The notes: generated by a model not told the origin, from the sequence alone. 33,887 nucleotides of DNA from Paraburkholderia phenoliruptrix (GCF_902859825.1 NZ_CADIKB010000052.1:1-33887); one strand, 5' to 3'; shown: positions 19,871-28,494, numbered from the stretch's first letter. Numbers and translations: made by a program.

Positions 19871-21241
19871 TTACTGCCCCGCGATCGTCATCCGTTCGAT
19901 CAGCACCGAGCCGGTTTGCTTCGTGCCGCGCGTGATGGTATCCGCGCCGATCGCGACGATGTGGCGGAACATCTCCTGCAGCGTGCTCGCCACCGTGATT
20001 TCCTCGACCGGATACTGGATCTTGCCGTTTTCGACCCAGAAGCCCGACGCGCCGCGCGAGTAGTCGCCCGTCACATAGTTCACGCCCTGCCCCATCAGTT
20101 CGGTCAGCAGCAGGCCGGTGCCGAGCTTGCGCAGCATTTCCTCGAAGTCGTCCTCGGCGCGCGTGTTGGAACTGAGCAGCGACAGGTTGTGCGAGCCGCC
20201 GGCATTGCCAGTGGTCTGCATGCCGAGCTTGCGCGCCGAATACGTCGAAAGAAAATAGCCTTCCACGACGCCGTCTTTCACGACGGAGCGCTGGCGGGTG
20301 CGCACGCCTTCCTCGTCGAACGGCGCGCTGCCCATGGCGCGCGGCACGTGCGGATCTTCGACGATCTGCACATGCGGCGCGAACACCGGCTTGCCGAGGC
20401 TGTCGACGAGAAACGACGTCTTGCGATACAGCGCGCCGCCGCTCGTGGCCTGCACGAAGGCGCCGAGCAGACCGGCGGCAAGCGGCGCTTCGAACAGCAC
20501 CGGCACCTTGCGCGTGTCGAGCCCGCGCGCGCCGATGCGCGCCAGTGCCCGCTGCGCCGCGTAACGGCCGACGGCTTCCGGATCGGCCAGCTGTTCGGCG
20601 CTGCGCGTGGATGTGTACCAGTCGTCGCGCTGCATGTTGCGGCCGCTGCCGGCAATCGGCGCGCACGCAATGTAATGGCGCGAGTATGGGTAGCCCGCGA
20701 GAAAACCGCGCGACGTGGCGAGCACGAACTGCGAATGCTGGGCCGACACGCTTGCGCCCTCGGAGTTTTTGATCTGCGGATCGGTGGCGAACGCGGCGTC
20801 TTCCGCGCGACGGGCGATCTCCACCGCTTCGTCGGCGGACAGATTCCACGGATGATAGAGGTCGAGGTCGCGCGGTTCGGTTTCGAGCAGCTCGGCTTCG
20901 GCGAGACCGGCGCAATCGTCTTCCGCGGTGAAGCGGGCAATGTTGTACGCCGCCGCGACCGTGTCCTTCAGCGCCTGCGACGAAAAATCCGAAGTGCTCG
21001 CATTGCCGCGCTTGTTGCCGATGAACACCGTCACGCCGACCATCTTGTCGCGGTTATGCTCGATCGTCTCGACTTCGCCGCGCCGCACGGAGACGGACAG
21101 GCCGTCGCCTTCGGAAATTTCGGTCGCGGCGTCGGTGCCGCCGAGCGACTTCGCGTGACGAAGGATGTCCGAGGCGATTTCCTTCAGTTCATCCTGGGTA
21201 TGCGGAAAAAAGCGCTGCCTGACGTCCATGTCTGCTGCCAT
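19871..21241 (-). CDS. pmbA: PmbA/TldE metalloprotease-complex subunit
   Basis: The product is 456 residues, close to the 450 of E. coli PmbA (TldE). Family regions are present: LSVSVRRGEVETIEHNRDK near 52-70, GNKRGNASTSDFS near 76-88, PVLFEAPLAAGLLGAF near 258-273, and the C-terminal GASGFWVENGKIQYPVEEITVASTL. TldE lacks the zinc motif and works with TldD as a heterodimer that degrades unfolded peptides and processes some peptide natural products (microcin B17, CcdA turnover). tldD is not in the window. ATG 21241 is chosen from the conserved N-terminus (MDVRQRFFPHTQDELKEIA) and an upstream AAGGA; the frame extends to 21385 with Arg-rich shadow sequence. A TATGAT hexamer on the minus strand at 21392-21397 is a possible -10. 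Confidence 0.95.
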   Translation of the reverse strand: MAADMDVRQRFFPHTQDELKEIASDILRHAKSLGGTDAATEISEGDGLSVSVRRGEVETIEHNRDKMVGVTVFIGNKRGNASTSDFSSQALKDTVAAAYNIARFTAEDDCAGLAEAELLETEPRDLDLYHPWNLSADEAVEIARRAEDAAFATDPQIKNSEGASVSAQHSQFVLATSRGFLAGYPYSRHYIACAPIAGSGRNMQRDDWYTSTRSAEQLADPEAVGRYAAQRALARIGARGLDTRKVPVLFEAPLAAGLLGAFVQATSGGALYRKTSFLVDSLGKPVFAPHVQIVEDPHVPRAMGSAPFDEEGVRTRQRSVVKDGVVEGYFLSTYSARKLGMQTTGNAGGSHNLSLLSSNTRAEDDFEEMLRKLGTGLLLTELMGQGVNYVTGDYSRGASGFWVENGKIQYPVEEITVASTLQEMFRHIVAIGADTITRGTKQTGSVLIERMTIAGQ

Positions 21242-21497
21242 TGTGGTTGCCGTCCTTGTGGGGCCGAGCGGCCCGGGTATTCGTCCATGCGCGCTCGCAC
21301 CTGCTCGCGCGACTCGCGTGCGCCTCGCCTGTGCCTCGTGTTCCTTCATGTACGAATCACAGGCGCATGGGCATCGTTGAAGCATCCCGCGATCATAGCA
21401 AGCTCAGCGCTCGCGCACCTGGCTTCGCAGCACGGTTTTTCGCACGACGCGCGCGGCGCCATACCGCGCCGGGGCGGGTTCGCGAGGTCCGGCACGC

Positions 21498-21503
21498 TAC
21501 AAT
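21498..21503 (+). promoter_or_regulatory. -10 box directly before darP
   Basis: TACAAT ends 6 bases before the darP ATG, placing the expected transcription start at or next to the start codon. This indicates a leaderless mRNA. The -35 region is not clear. Confidence 0.6.
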
Positions 21504-21509
21504 ATCGGC

Positions 21510-22121
21510 ATGACACGCAAAACCCGCATTCAACCCATCGAATCCGCCGAGCCGGAAGTCGACGAGAACGGCTACGACCGCCCGAGCAAGTCCCAGCTGA
21601 AGCGCGAAATGCACGCGCTGCAGGAGCTGGGGGCGGCGCTGATCGCGCTGCCCAAAGATGCGCTCAAGCGCATGCCGATGCCGGAAAAACTCGACGACGC
21701 CGTGCGCGAGGCGCGCCGCATCACCGACCACGAGGGCAAGCGCCGTCAGCTGCAATACGTGGGCCGCGTGATGCGCTCGCTGCTCGACGACGAAACCGCG
21801 GCGCTGCGCACCGCGCTCGACACGTACAACGGCGTCAACAAGGCGGAAACGGCCAAGCTGCACTGGATCGAGCGTACCCGCGAGAAACTGCTCGCCGACG
21901 ACGCCGCGCTCACCGAATTCATCCGCCAGCACCCGAACGCCGATCCGCAAGAGGGCCGCACGCTGATCCGCAACGCCCGCAAGGAAGCGCAGCAGAACAA
22001 GCCGCCGCGCTACTTCCGCGAACTGTTCCAGTGGATCAAGAACGCGGACAGCCCTGCCGCCTCGACAGATTCCGCCGACGACGACGTTGAGGAAAACGAC
22101 GATGACGACCGCGACGCCTGA
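21510..22121 (+). CDS. darP: Ribosome-associated protein DarP (YjgA, DUF615)
   Basis: The product is 203 residues. The family core RPSKSQLKREMHALQELGAAL is at about 24-44, followed by LPKDALKRMPMPEKLDDAVREARRI and QLQYVGRVMRSLL. DarP/YjgA associates with late 50S ribosomal particles and promotes peptidyl-transferase-centre maturation in E. coli. It is an all-helical, basic protein with a very acidic tail (DDDVEENDDDDRDA). No ribosome site precedes the ATG; instead a TACAAT box lies 6 bases upstream, so the mRNA is probably leaderless. Its last 20 bases overlap mog, which suggests cotranscription. The gene neighbourhood pmbA-darP-mog is common in betaproteobacteria. Confidence 0.95.
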   Translation: MTRKTRIQPIESAEPEVDENGYDRPSKSQLKREMHALQELGAALIALPKDALKRMPMPEKLDDAVREARRITDHEGKRRQLQYVGRVMRSLLDDETAALRTALDTYNGVNKAETAKLHWIERTREKLLADDAALTEFIRQHPNADPQEGRTLIRNARKEAQQNKPPRYFRELFQWIKNADSPAASTDSADDDVEENDDDDRDA

Positions 22122-22758
22122 TTCCACGCAAAAGCTCGCGCGCAGCCACCCGGACGAGATCCTGATCGGCCTCGTGTCGATCAGCGACCGGGCGTCCACG
22201 GGCGTCTACGAGGACAAGGGCATTCCCGCGCTGCAGGAATGGCTCGGGTCCGCGCTGAGTTCGCCGTGGCAGGTCGTCACGCGGCTGATTCAGGACGACG
22301 CGGCGACCATCTCCGCCACGCTCATCGAACTGGTCGATCAGGCCGGCTGCGATCTGGTGCTCACCACGGGCGGCACCGGCCCGTCGCGCCGCGACGTGAC
22401 GCCCGAGGCCACGCTCGCGGTCGCCACCAAAGAAATGCCGGGATTCGGCGAGCAGATGCGGCAGATCAGCCTGAATTTCGTGCCGACCGCGATCCTCTCG
22501 CGCCAGGTGGCGGTGATCCGCGAAACGGCGGATCATGCGGCGCTGATCATCAACCTGCCGGGTCAGCCGAAGTCGATCAAGGAAACGCTGGAAGGTTTGC
22601 GCGACATGGAGGCCGGCGGCGGCGTGACGGTGCCCGGTATCTTCGCGGCGGTGCCGTACTGCATCGATCTGATCGGCGGGCCGTATGTCGAGACCCATGC
22701 CGACGTCGTGAAAGCGTTCCGGCCGAAGAGCGCGGTTCGTGCGCCCCGGCCGGCCTGA
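22102..22758 (+). CDS. mog: Molybdopterin adenylyltransferase
   Basis: The product is 218 residues. It adenylates molybdopterin before molybdenum insertion in the molybdenum cofactor pathway. The MoCF-binding signature TTGGTGPSRRDVTPE is at 88-102, and the N-terminal GLVSISDRASTGVYEDKGIPAL and the later LPGQPKSIKETL fit MogA rather than MoaB or MoeA. ATG 22102 lies inside the end of darP (20-base overlap) with GAGGAAAA about 10 bases upstream, consistent with translational coupling. An in-frame TTG at 22087 is less likely. No other cofactor genes are nearby. Confidence 0.94.
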   Translation: MTTATPDSTQKLARSHPDEILIGLVSISDRASTGVYEDKGIPALQEWLGSALSSPWQVVTRLIQDDAATISATLIELVDQAGCDLVLTTGGTGPSRRDVTPEATLAVATKEMPGFGEQMRQISLNFVPTAILSRQVAVIRETADHAALIINLPGQPKSIKETLEGLRDMEAGGGVTVPGIFAAVPYCIDLIGGPYVETHADVVKAFRPKSAVRAPRPA

Positions 22759-22773
22759 GCTGTTCCGCGCGGC

Positions 22774-23385
22774 TTATTCCGCGTTCATCGACGCGTCCGG
22801 CGCGGGCGGAATCAGGAAATGCTCGCGATAATACTTGAGCTCGTCGATCGATTCGTGAATGTCGGCGAGCGCCGTGTGCATCGCGCGCTTCTGGAAGCCC
22901 TTGTAAATGGCCGGCTGCCAGCGCCGGCACAGTTCCTTGAGCGTGCTGACGTCGAGATTGCGGTAGTGGAAGAAGGTCTCCAGTTCCGGCATCCAGCGCG
23001 CCATGAAGCGGCGGTCCTGGCAGATGGAGTTGCCGCACATCGGCGATTTGCCCGGCGGCACGTAAGCGCCCAGAAAATCGCGGATCAACACCGTGGCGTC
23101 GGCTTCGCTCACCGTCGAGGCCTTCACGCGGTCAATCAGCCCGGAGCGCCCGTGCGTGTTCTGATTCCACTGGTCCATTTTCGCTAGCGTCTCGTCGCTC
23201 TGATGGATAGCGAGGACCGGACCTTCGACCATTCTGTCGAGCGTCGAATTCGTCACCACCACCGCGATTTCGATGATGCGGTCGGAGTCGGGGTCGAGCC
23301 CGGTCATTTCCATGTCCAGCCAGACGAGATTCATGTCGCTGCGCACGAGCGGCGGCTGTTGGGCGGATTCGAGGATGTCAGTCAT
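22774..23385 (-). CDS. orn: Oligoribonuclease
   Basis: The product is 203 residues. It degrades 2-5 nt RNA fragments and pGpG (the linear product of cyclic-di-GMP) in the cytoplasm. DEDDh residues are intact: D24 and E26 (WLDMEMTG), D124 (CQDRRF), H170 and D175 (HTALADIHES). Compared with E. coli Orn (181) it has about 17 extra N-terminal residues and a short C-terminal tail. ATG 23385 is preceded by AGGG; an internal ATG at residue 18 (MNLVWLD) would give the shorter form. It converges with mog and diverges from the M48 gene. Its pGpG role could link to the VpsR-like regulator's signalling, but that is inference. Confidence 0.96.
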   Translation of the reverse strand: MTDILESAQQPPLVRSDMNLVWLDMEMTGLDPDSDRIIEIAVVVTNSTLDRMVEGPVLAIHQSDETLAKMDQWNQNTHGRSGLIDRVKASTVSEADATVLIRDFLGAYVPPGKSPMCGNSICQDRRFMARWMPELETFFHYRNLDVSTLKELCRRWQPAIYKGFQKRAMHTALADIHESIDELKYYREHFLIPPAPDASMNAE

Positions 23386-23515
23386 GAAGGCAACCCTGAG
23401 GGCCGGGCCGAAAGCTTGCCTGGAAGCTGCGGCGCTGCGGCGATGGTTCGTATGAGATGGTAGGGACGGTTGTAGCCGGTTCAAGCAGGTCCCCGCTGCG
23501 AGGCGGGAAGAAACA

Positions 23516-23521
23516 TATAAT
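23516..23521 (+). promoter_or_regulatory. -10 box of the M48 protease gene
   Basis: A perfect TATAAT lies 28 bases before the M48 ATG. No strong -35 is visible at 16-18 bases upstream. Confidence 0.55.
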
Positions 23522-23549
23522 TCTCGCATAGATACCACGGAATCCACGG

Positions 23550-24809
23550 ATGCCTACCCTGTACTTCACTGTCCTGTTCGTCGTCGCCGTCGTGGCGATG
23601 GTCGGCACCAAGCTGTGGCTCGCGTCGCGGCAGATCCGCTTTGTCGCGCGCCATCGCGAAGCAGTGCCGAGCCAGTTCGCCGGCACGATTGCGCTGGCCG
23701 CACACCAGCGAGCCGCGGACTACACCGTCGAGCGCACGCGCCTCACCATGGTCGAAATCGTCGTGGGCGCCGCCGTGCTGATCGGCCTCACGCTGCTCGG
23801 CGGCGTGCAGGCGCTCGACCTCGCGATCACCGACTGGCTCGGCCGCGGCTATCTCGGCCAGATTGCGCTCGTCGCGGCGGTCATCGTCATCACCAGCGCG
23901 ATCGACCTGCCGTTCGACTACTACCGCCAGTTCGTGATCGAGCAGCGCTTCGGCTTTAACCGGATGAGCCTGCGCATCTTTGTCGTCGACCGTGTGAAGG
24001 GCGTGTTGCTCGGCGCCGCGTTCGGCCTGCCGCTGCTCTTTGTCGTGCTGTGGCTAATGAACCAGGCGGGCAGTTTCTGGTGGCTGTGGACGTGGATTGT
24101 CTGGGTCGTCTTCCAGATGCTCGTGCTCGTGCTCTACCCGTCTTTCATCGCGCCGCTTTTCAACAAATTCGAGCCGCTCAGGGACGAAGCGCTGAAAAAC
24201 CGCATCGAAGCGCTGATGAAGCGCTGCGGCTTCGCCGCCAAAGGCCTCTTCGTGATGGACGGCAGCCGCCGCTCCGCGCACGGCAACGCGTATTTCACGG
24301 GCTTTGGCGCGGCCAAGCGCATCGTGTTCTTCGACACGCTGCTCGCGCGCCTCTCGGGCAGCGAAATCGAGGCGGTGCTCGCGCATGAGCTCGGCCATTT
24401 CAAGCGCCGTCACGTGATCAAGCGGATGCTGGTCACCTTCGCCCTCAGCCTCGCGATGCTCGCGCTGCTCGGCTGGCTCACACAGCAGGTGTGGTTCTAC
24501 GAAGGGCTCGGCGTGAGACCGTCGCTGGTCGGCGGCAATAGCGCGCTCGCGCTCGTGCTGTTTTTCCTCGCACTGCCGGTGTTCGTGTTCTTCGTCACGC
24601 CGCTCGGCAGCCTGACCTCGCGCAAGCACGAGTTCGAGGCCGACGCGTTTGCCGCGACGCAAACCGACGCGCAAGACCTCGTCAACGCCCTCGTCAAGCT
24701 ATACGAAGACAATGCGTCCACGTTGACGCCCGACCCGCTCTACACCGCGTTCTATTACTCGCATCCGCCGGCGTCGCAGCGGATCGACCGACTGTTGCGG
24801 CACGCATGA
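23550..24809 (+). CDS. M48-family membrane metalloprotease (Ste24-like)
   Basis: The product is 419 residues. The zinc motif HELGH (279-283) lies in VLAHELGHFKRRH, with a downstream EFEADAFA region supplying the third ligand. The N-terminal half carries about four or five membrane helices (CAAX prenyl protease N-terminal domain type), so it belongs to the Ste24/CAAX protease 1 group rather than the shorter HtpX. It is an inner-membrane protease; bacterial substrates are unknown, with membrane-protein quality control a common inference. ATG 23550 is family-consistent, though the ribosome site is weak (CACGGAATCC). Its stop overlaps the rsgA start (ATGA), and rsgA is followed immediately by the DUF2007-like gene, making a three-gene unit. 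Confidence 0.94.
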   Translation: MPTLYFTVLFVVAVVAMVGTKLWLASRQIRFVARHREAVPSQFAGTIALAAHQRAADYTVERTRLTMVEIVVGAAVLIGLTLLGGVQALDLAITDWLGRGYLGQIALVAAVIVITSAIDLPFDYYRQFVIEQRFGFNRMSLRIFVVDRVKGVLLGAAFGLPLLFVVLWLMNQAGSFWWLWTWIVWVVFQMLVLVLYPSFIAPLFNKFEPLRDEALKNRIEALMKRCGFAAKGLFVMDGSRRSAHGNAYFTGFGAAKRIVFFDTLLARLSGSEIEAVLAHELGHFKRRHVIKRMLVTFALSLAMLALLGWLTQQVWFYEGLGVRPSLVGGNSALALVLFFLALPVFVFFVTPLGSLTSRKHEFEADAFAATQTDAQDLVNALVKLYEDNASTLTPDPLYTAFYYSHPPASQRIDRLLRHA

Positions 24810-25777
24810 GCGGCCGCTCCCGACAAACGCCGCGCGCAGCGTCCGGCACGCGCGTAGGCGGACTCGTCGTGGCCGCGCATGGGCGCCACTATCTCGTCGC
24901 GCCGGAACACGGCGGCCCGATGCTCCAGTGCTTCCCGCGCGGCAAGCGCAGCGAGGTGGCGGTGGGTGATCGCGTGATTTACGAGCCGACCTCGGCCGAT
25001 CAAGGCGTGATCGTCGAAATCGGCGAGCGGCGCAATCTGCTGTATCGCTCCGATCAGTACAAGTCGAAGCTGTTCGCGGCGAACCTCGATCAGTTGCTGA
25101 TCGTGCTCGCCACCGAACCGCATTTCAGCGAAGACCTGCTCGGCCGTGCGCTCGTTGCCGCCGAGGCCAACGAACTCAAGCCGTTGATCGTGCTGAACAA
25201 GATCGACGTGACCGATGCGCTCGAAGGCGCGCGCAAGCGGCTCGAGCCGTATCGCGCGCTCGGCTACACGGTGCTCGAAGTGTCGATCAAGGCGCAACCC
25301 GAGGCCGCCCGCGCGGCGCTGATCGAGCATCTGCGAGGTCACTCGACGTTGTTGCTCGGCCAGTCGGGCATGGGCAAATCCACGCTTGTGAATCTGCTGA
25401 TTCCGGACGCCGAGGTCGCCACCCGCGAAATTTCGACTGCACTGAACAGCGGACGCCACACGACGACCTTCACGCGGCTTTACCCGCTGCCGGCCGCGCT
25501 TGCCGGGGCAGAAGGACACGACGACGGCAAAACCGGCGCGCTGATCGACTCGCCCGGCTTCCAGGAGTTCGGCCTGCATCATTTGACCGAAGGCCGGCTC
25601 GAACGCGCGTTCCCGGAATTCCGGCCGCTCCTGCCCAACTGCCGCTTCTATAATTGCCATCATTTGCACGAGCCGGGCTGCGCGATTCTCGAAGCCGTTG
25701 CGGACGGCCGCATCCGTCGCGAGCGGCACGCGCTCTATGCTCAACTCGTGCATGAAGCCAGCCAGATCGTGCGCTGA
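24806..25777 (+). CDS. rsgA: Ribosome small-subunit-dependent GTPase RsgA
   Basis: The product is 323 residues. RsgA (YjeQ) is a late-stage 30S assembly GTPase. An N-terminal OB-fold (about 15-90) is followed by a circularly permuted GTPase: NKID (G4, 131-134) precedes GQSGMGKST (G1, 185-193) and DSPG (G3, 248-251). The C-terminal zinc-binding region has Cys279, Cys284, His286 and Cys292. All the defining motifs are present. ATG 24806 overlaps the stop of the M48 gene by four bases (ATGA), so translation is likely coupled. Confidence 0.97.
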   Translation: MSGRSRQTPRAASGTRVGGLVVAAHGRHYLVAPEHGGPMLQCFPRGKRSEVAVGDRVIYEPTSADQGVIVEIGERRNLLYRSDQYKSKLFAANLDQLLIVLATEPHFSEDLLGRALVAAEANELKPLIVLNKIDVTDALEGARKRLEPYRALGYTVLEVSIKAQPEAARAALIEHLRGHSTLLLGQSGMGKSTLVNLLIPDAEVATREISTALNSGRHTTTFTRLYPLPAALAGAEGHDDGKTGALIDSPGFQEFGLHHLTEGRLERAFPEFRPLLPNCRFYNCHHLHEPGCAILEAVADGRIRRERHALYAQLVHEASQIVR

Positions 25778-25778
25778 C

Positions 25779-26099
25779 ATGAAGCTGATGCGCGCGCCGA
25801 ACCTCATCATCGGACAGCATTGGGTCAACGTGCTCGCGGCCGCCGGCGTGGCGTGCGAGCTGCACAATCGTTATCTGAACGGCGCGCTCGGCGACATTCC
25901 CGCGGATCAGTGCGCGCCGGAATTGTGGCTCGTGGATGACCGCGACGAGGCGCTGGCGCGACGCCTGATCGAGGCTGCGTCGCGCGGCCCGGCGGCCGGC
26001 TCGCCCGGCTGGCAATGCCGCCAGTGCGGCGAGAAGCTGGAAGCGCAGTTCACGGTGTGCTGGCAGTGCGGGACGGTGCGCGATCCATTGGATGGATGA
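25779..26099 (+). CDS. DUF2007-like protein with C-terminal zinc ribbon
   Basis: The product is 106 residues, starting one base after the rsgA stop. The N-terminal part (about 1-65) has the ferredoxin-like DUF2007 pattern: IIGQHWVNVLAAAGVACELHNRYL, then PELWLVDDRDEALARRLIEAA. Residues about 75-100 carry two CxxC pairs (CRQCG and CWQCG), a likely zinc ribbon. DUF2007 proteins are described as putative signal-transducing proteins without a proven role. Tight spacing with rsgA suggests the same operon. Exact function is unknown. Confidence 0.85.
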   Translation: MKLMRAPNLIIGQHWVNVLAAAGVACELHNRYLNGALGDIPADQCAPELWLVDDRDEALARRLIEAASRGPAAGSPGWQCRQCGEKLEAQFTVCWQCGTVRDPLDG

Positions 26100-26123
26100 G
26101 GTGCCTTAAGCGACGACGTAACC

Positions 26124-27062
26124 TCAAGCGAGCCAGACCGCGATGGTCAACATCAGCAGCAGAATCATCCACAGCACGACCGCGCGCCAGACGAGGCCCA
26201 CCGCCGATTGCAGTGTGCGCGGCGTGCAATCGTCGCCGACCTGCATCGGGCCGCCGTCGCCCGTGGCGAGTGCGTCGAGGCTCGACGGCTCGGCAAGCGG
26301 CCCGCTCAGCCGCGCGCCCAGCGCCCCGCTGCCCGCGGCGAGCAGCACGCCGTCATTCGTGTCCGGCCACTGGCGCGCATGGTTGCGCCACGCATAAATC
26401 GCGTCTTCGAAATTGCCGACAATCGCAAAGCCGAGCGACGTGAGCCGCGCCGGAACCCAGTCGATCACGAAGAAGGCACGCTGCGCAAAGCTCGAAAACG
26501 CGACGGTTCGATCGTCGACCGGGCGCGCCCACGTGCGCGACAGATATTCGGCAATCCGATACAGCACAGCACCCGCCGGCCCGACCGGAATCAGAAACCA
26601 GAAGAACACGCCGAAAACATGGCGATGCGATGCCACCACCGCGTGAATCAGCGTGTGACGGACGATCTCGCTGACCGGCATGTCGAGCGTGTCGAGGCCG
26701 GTCCATTCGTTGAGGATTTCGCGCGCGCGCGGCACGTCGTCGTTATTGAGCGCGAGGTGGATGTCCGTAAAGTAATGGCTGAACTGGCGAAAACCGAGCG
26801 TGAAGTACAGCACCGCGACGTTCCACAGAAACGCCAGCACAAAATGGATGTTGTAGAGAACGTAGTAGATGAGCGCGACGGCGAGCGTCCAGGGCACCAC
26901 GACGACGAGCCAGGCAAGCAGGCCGTGCTTCGGCTTGCCCGCATCGAATCCGTGCGCCGCCGACTCCGCATGATATTGAAGCAGCGCGGATACCGGATTG
27001 TTCGGCGACAGCGCGCGCACCTGTTCAATGATGAGAGCGAGCAATACGGAAAAAAAAGTCAT
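26124..27062 (-). CDS. CobD/CbiB-like membrane protein
   Basis: The product is 312 residues. The N-terminus (LALIIEQVRALSPNNPV) and four or five hydrophobic segments (about 48-70, 72-92, 155-175 and the last 25 residues) fit the CobD/CbiB family, which includes adenosylcobinamide-phosphate synthase and AmpE-like relatives. The middle RAREILNEWTGLDTLDMPVSEIVRHTLIHAVVASHRHVFGVFFWF is family-typical. Other cobalamin genes are absent nearby, so a true cobalamin role is not supported by context; many betaproteobacteria carry this diverged copy next to the rplS/NUDIX genes. ATG 27062 is the first in-frame start and lacks a clear ribosome site. Confidence 0.82.
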   Translation of the reverse strand: MTFFSVLLALIIEQVRALSPNNPVSALLQYHAESAAHGFDAGKPKHGLLAWLVVVVPWTLAVALIYYVLYNIHFVLAFLWNVAVLYFTLGFRQFSHYFTDIHLALNNDDVPRAREILNEWTGLDTLDMPVSEIVRHTLIHAVVASHRHVFGVFFWFLIPVGPAGAVLYRIAEYLSRTWARPVDDRTVAFSSFAQRAFFVIDWVPARLTSLGFAIVGNFEDAIYAWRNHARQWPDTNDGVLLAAGSGALGARLSGPLAEPSSLDALATGDGGPMQVGDDCTPRTLQSAVGLVWRAVVLWMILLLMLTIAVWLA

Positions 27063-27175
27063 GCGATGCGCCGTGCTTTTCGAGTTTTACGATTGTTTCA
27101 TAACGATAGCACAGGGTCGGATGCCGCTGAGCGGGGACGTTGCCAAACACCCAACGCGTGCCTGTAAGACATGCC

Positions 27176-27895
27176 TCAGGCCGCGAGAAAGCGATAGAAG
27201 TTGCGTAGCATCGCGGCCGTCGCGCCCCAGATGAAATAATGGCTGCCCGTGCCGCTCTCGCCTTTTTCGGCTGCTTCGAGCGACGCGCCGCGTGGATACG
27301 GCATCGCGAAAAAGCGGCGCTCGCCGCCCTCGTAACGGAACACGCGCTCTTCGTGATGCGCCGGGTTCATCAGGAAGGCGAGCGGCACCTCGAAGACTTC
27401 CGCGACCTCGAGCGCGTCCGCTTTCAACGCGAACGGCGGGTGGACGAGACCGATCACGGGCGTCACGCGAAAGCCCGTGCCCGTCAAATAGTCGGGCAGC
27501 GCACCGAGCACTTCCACACGCGAAGGCGCGAGGCCGACCTCCTCTTCTGCCTCGCGCAAAGCGGTGGCGGTGGCGTCCGCGTCGAAAGGCTCCTGACGGC
27601 CGCCCGGAAAGCTGACCTGGCCGGCGTGGTCGTTCAGATGATCGGCCCGCTGCGTCAGCAGCACGGTCAGGCCATGCGCGCGAATCACGAGCGGCACGAG
27701 GACGGAGGCGACCCGGGGGTCGGCGTGAATGTCGCGCCAGGGCGCTTCGACGATCGGCTCAGGGGTCCACGAAAGCGACTGTTCGAAGCGGGCGCGCAGA
27801 CCGTCTGGCGTAAGCCGCTCCGCCGCGACCGGCGGTAGATGAGCGCCCGTTGCTTCGACGGGCAGCGTTTGAGGTTCAAAGACGGGGCGGATCAA
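27176..27895 (-). CDS. NUDIX hydrolase, CoA pyrophosphatase type
   Basis: The product is about 239 residues. The segment LLTQRADHLNDHAGQVSFPGGRQEPFD (79-105) matches the CoA-pyrophosphatase subgroup (NudL/YeaB-like, UPF0035 motif), directly followed by the NUDIX helix TALREAEEEVGL (111-122). These enzymes cleave CoA to phosphopantetheine and adenosine 3',5'-bisphosphate. No ATG fits before the NUDIX domain. The frame is open back through the rplS terminator, so I place the start at TTG 27895 with GAGAGA upstream; this is uncertain. The gene lies downstream of rplS behind a terminator and so probably has its own promoter or depends on readthrough. Confidence 0.88.
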   Translation of the reverse strand: MIRPVFEPQTLPVEATGAHLPPVAAERLTPDGLRARFEQSLSWTPEPIVEAPWRDIHADPRVASVLVPLVIRAHGLTVLLTQRADHLNDHAGQVSFPGGRQEPFDADATATALREAEEEVGLAPSRVEVLGALPDYLTGTGFRVTPVIGLVHPPFALKADALEVAEVFEVPLAFLMNPAHHEERVFRYEGGERRFFAMPYPRGASLEAAEKGESGTGSHYFIWGATAAMLRNFYRFLAA

Positions 27896-27948
27896 CGGAT
27901 CTCTCGAATGACGGATGGAGGCGATGCCGCTATTTTGACCTGGCCAAC

Positions 27949-27975
27949 AAAAAAGCACCCGCGAGGGGTGCTTTT
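27949..27975 (-). terminator. Terminator of the rpsP-rimM-trmD-rplS operon
   Basis: Perfect 10-bp arms (27951-27960 and 27966-27975) with a 5-base loop are followed by six T's on the minus strand (27954-27949). It lies 11 bases past the rplS stop. Confidence 0.93.
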
Positions 27976-27986
27976 CCTTACAGCAT

Positions 27987-28373
27987 TTACGCCTGGGAAG
28001 CAGCGCGGTCTTTCGAGACCAGCTTTTCCTTGATTCGAGCCGACTTGCCCGAACGGTCGCGCAGGTAGTACAGCTTTGCACGACGCACGTCGCCGCGACG
28101 CTTCACGACGATGCTTGCCAGCAGCGGCGAGTACGTCTGGAACGTACGCTCGACGCCTTCGCCCGACGAAATCTTGCGGACGATAAACGACGAATTCAGA
28201 CCACGGTTACGCTTGGCGATCACGACGCCTTCGTAAGCCTGGACACGCTTACGCGTACCTTCAACCACGTTCACGCTGACAACCACCGTGTCGCCGGGGG
28301 CGAATTCGGGGATGGTCTTCTCGCCGAGGGCGCGCGCGATTTCTTCCTGCTCGAGTTTTGCAATCAGATTCAT
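27987..28373 (-). CDS. rplS: 50S ribosomal protein L19
   Basis: The product is 128 residues. L19 lies at the interface between 30S and 50S subunits. The family sequence PEFAPGDTVVVSVNVVEGTRKRVQAYEGVVIAKRNRGLNSSFIVRKIS runs through residues about 22-70, and RRAKLYYLRDRSGKSARIKEK near the C-terminus is also diagnostic. ATG 28373 is chosen (AGGAGT 7 bases upstream) over an adjacent GTG. It is the last gene of the rpsP-rimM-trmD-rplS operon and is followed by a strong terminator. Confidence 0.98.
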   Translation of the reverse strand: MNLIAKLEQEEIARALGEKTIPEFAPGDTVVVSVNVVEGTRKRVQAYEGVVIAKRNRGLNSSFIVRKISSGEGVERTFQTYSPLLASIVVKRRGDVRRAKLYYLRDRSGKSARIKEKLVSKDRAASQA

Positions 28374-28461
28374 CACTGACTCCTAAGTCCATCTTGTCGG
28401 CGTTCGTACCTGCCTGGCATGACATGCCCGGCTACGGCCCCGATAGAGGATGGGTTCACAT

Positions 28462-28494
28462 CAGGCGCCGCACACGCATGTACGGCGCCGCCTG
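28462..28494 (-). other. Stable hairpin in the trmD-rplS leader region
   Basis: CAGGCGCCG (28462-28470) pairs with the 12-base CGGCGCCGCCTG (28483-28494) except for a three-base bulge, with a 12-base loop. It lies in the 145-bp gap between trmD and rplS in the shared minus-strand transcript. It could be a processing site, an mRNA stabiliser or a regulatory structure. No T-run follows, so it is not a classic terminator. Confidence 0.5.

Noticed and set aside
19916..22090. Plus-strand frame of 724 codons opposite pmbA and across darP
   Set aside because: Shadow composition. pmbA and darP on their own frames are well supported.
26124..27062. Cobalamin biosynthesis operon
   Set aside because: Only one CobD/CbiB-like gene is present, with no other cobalamin genes nearby. 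A diverged family member is more likely.
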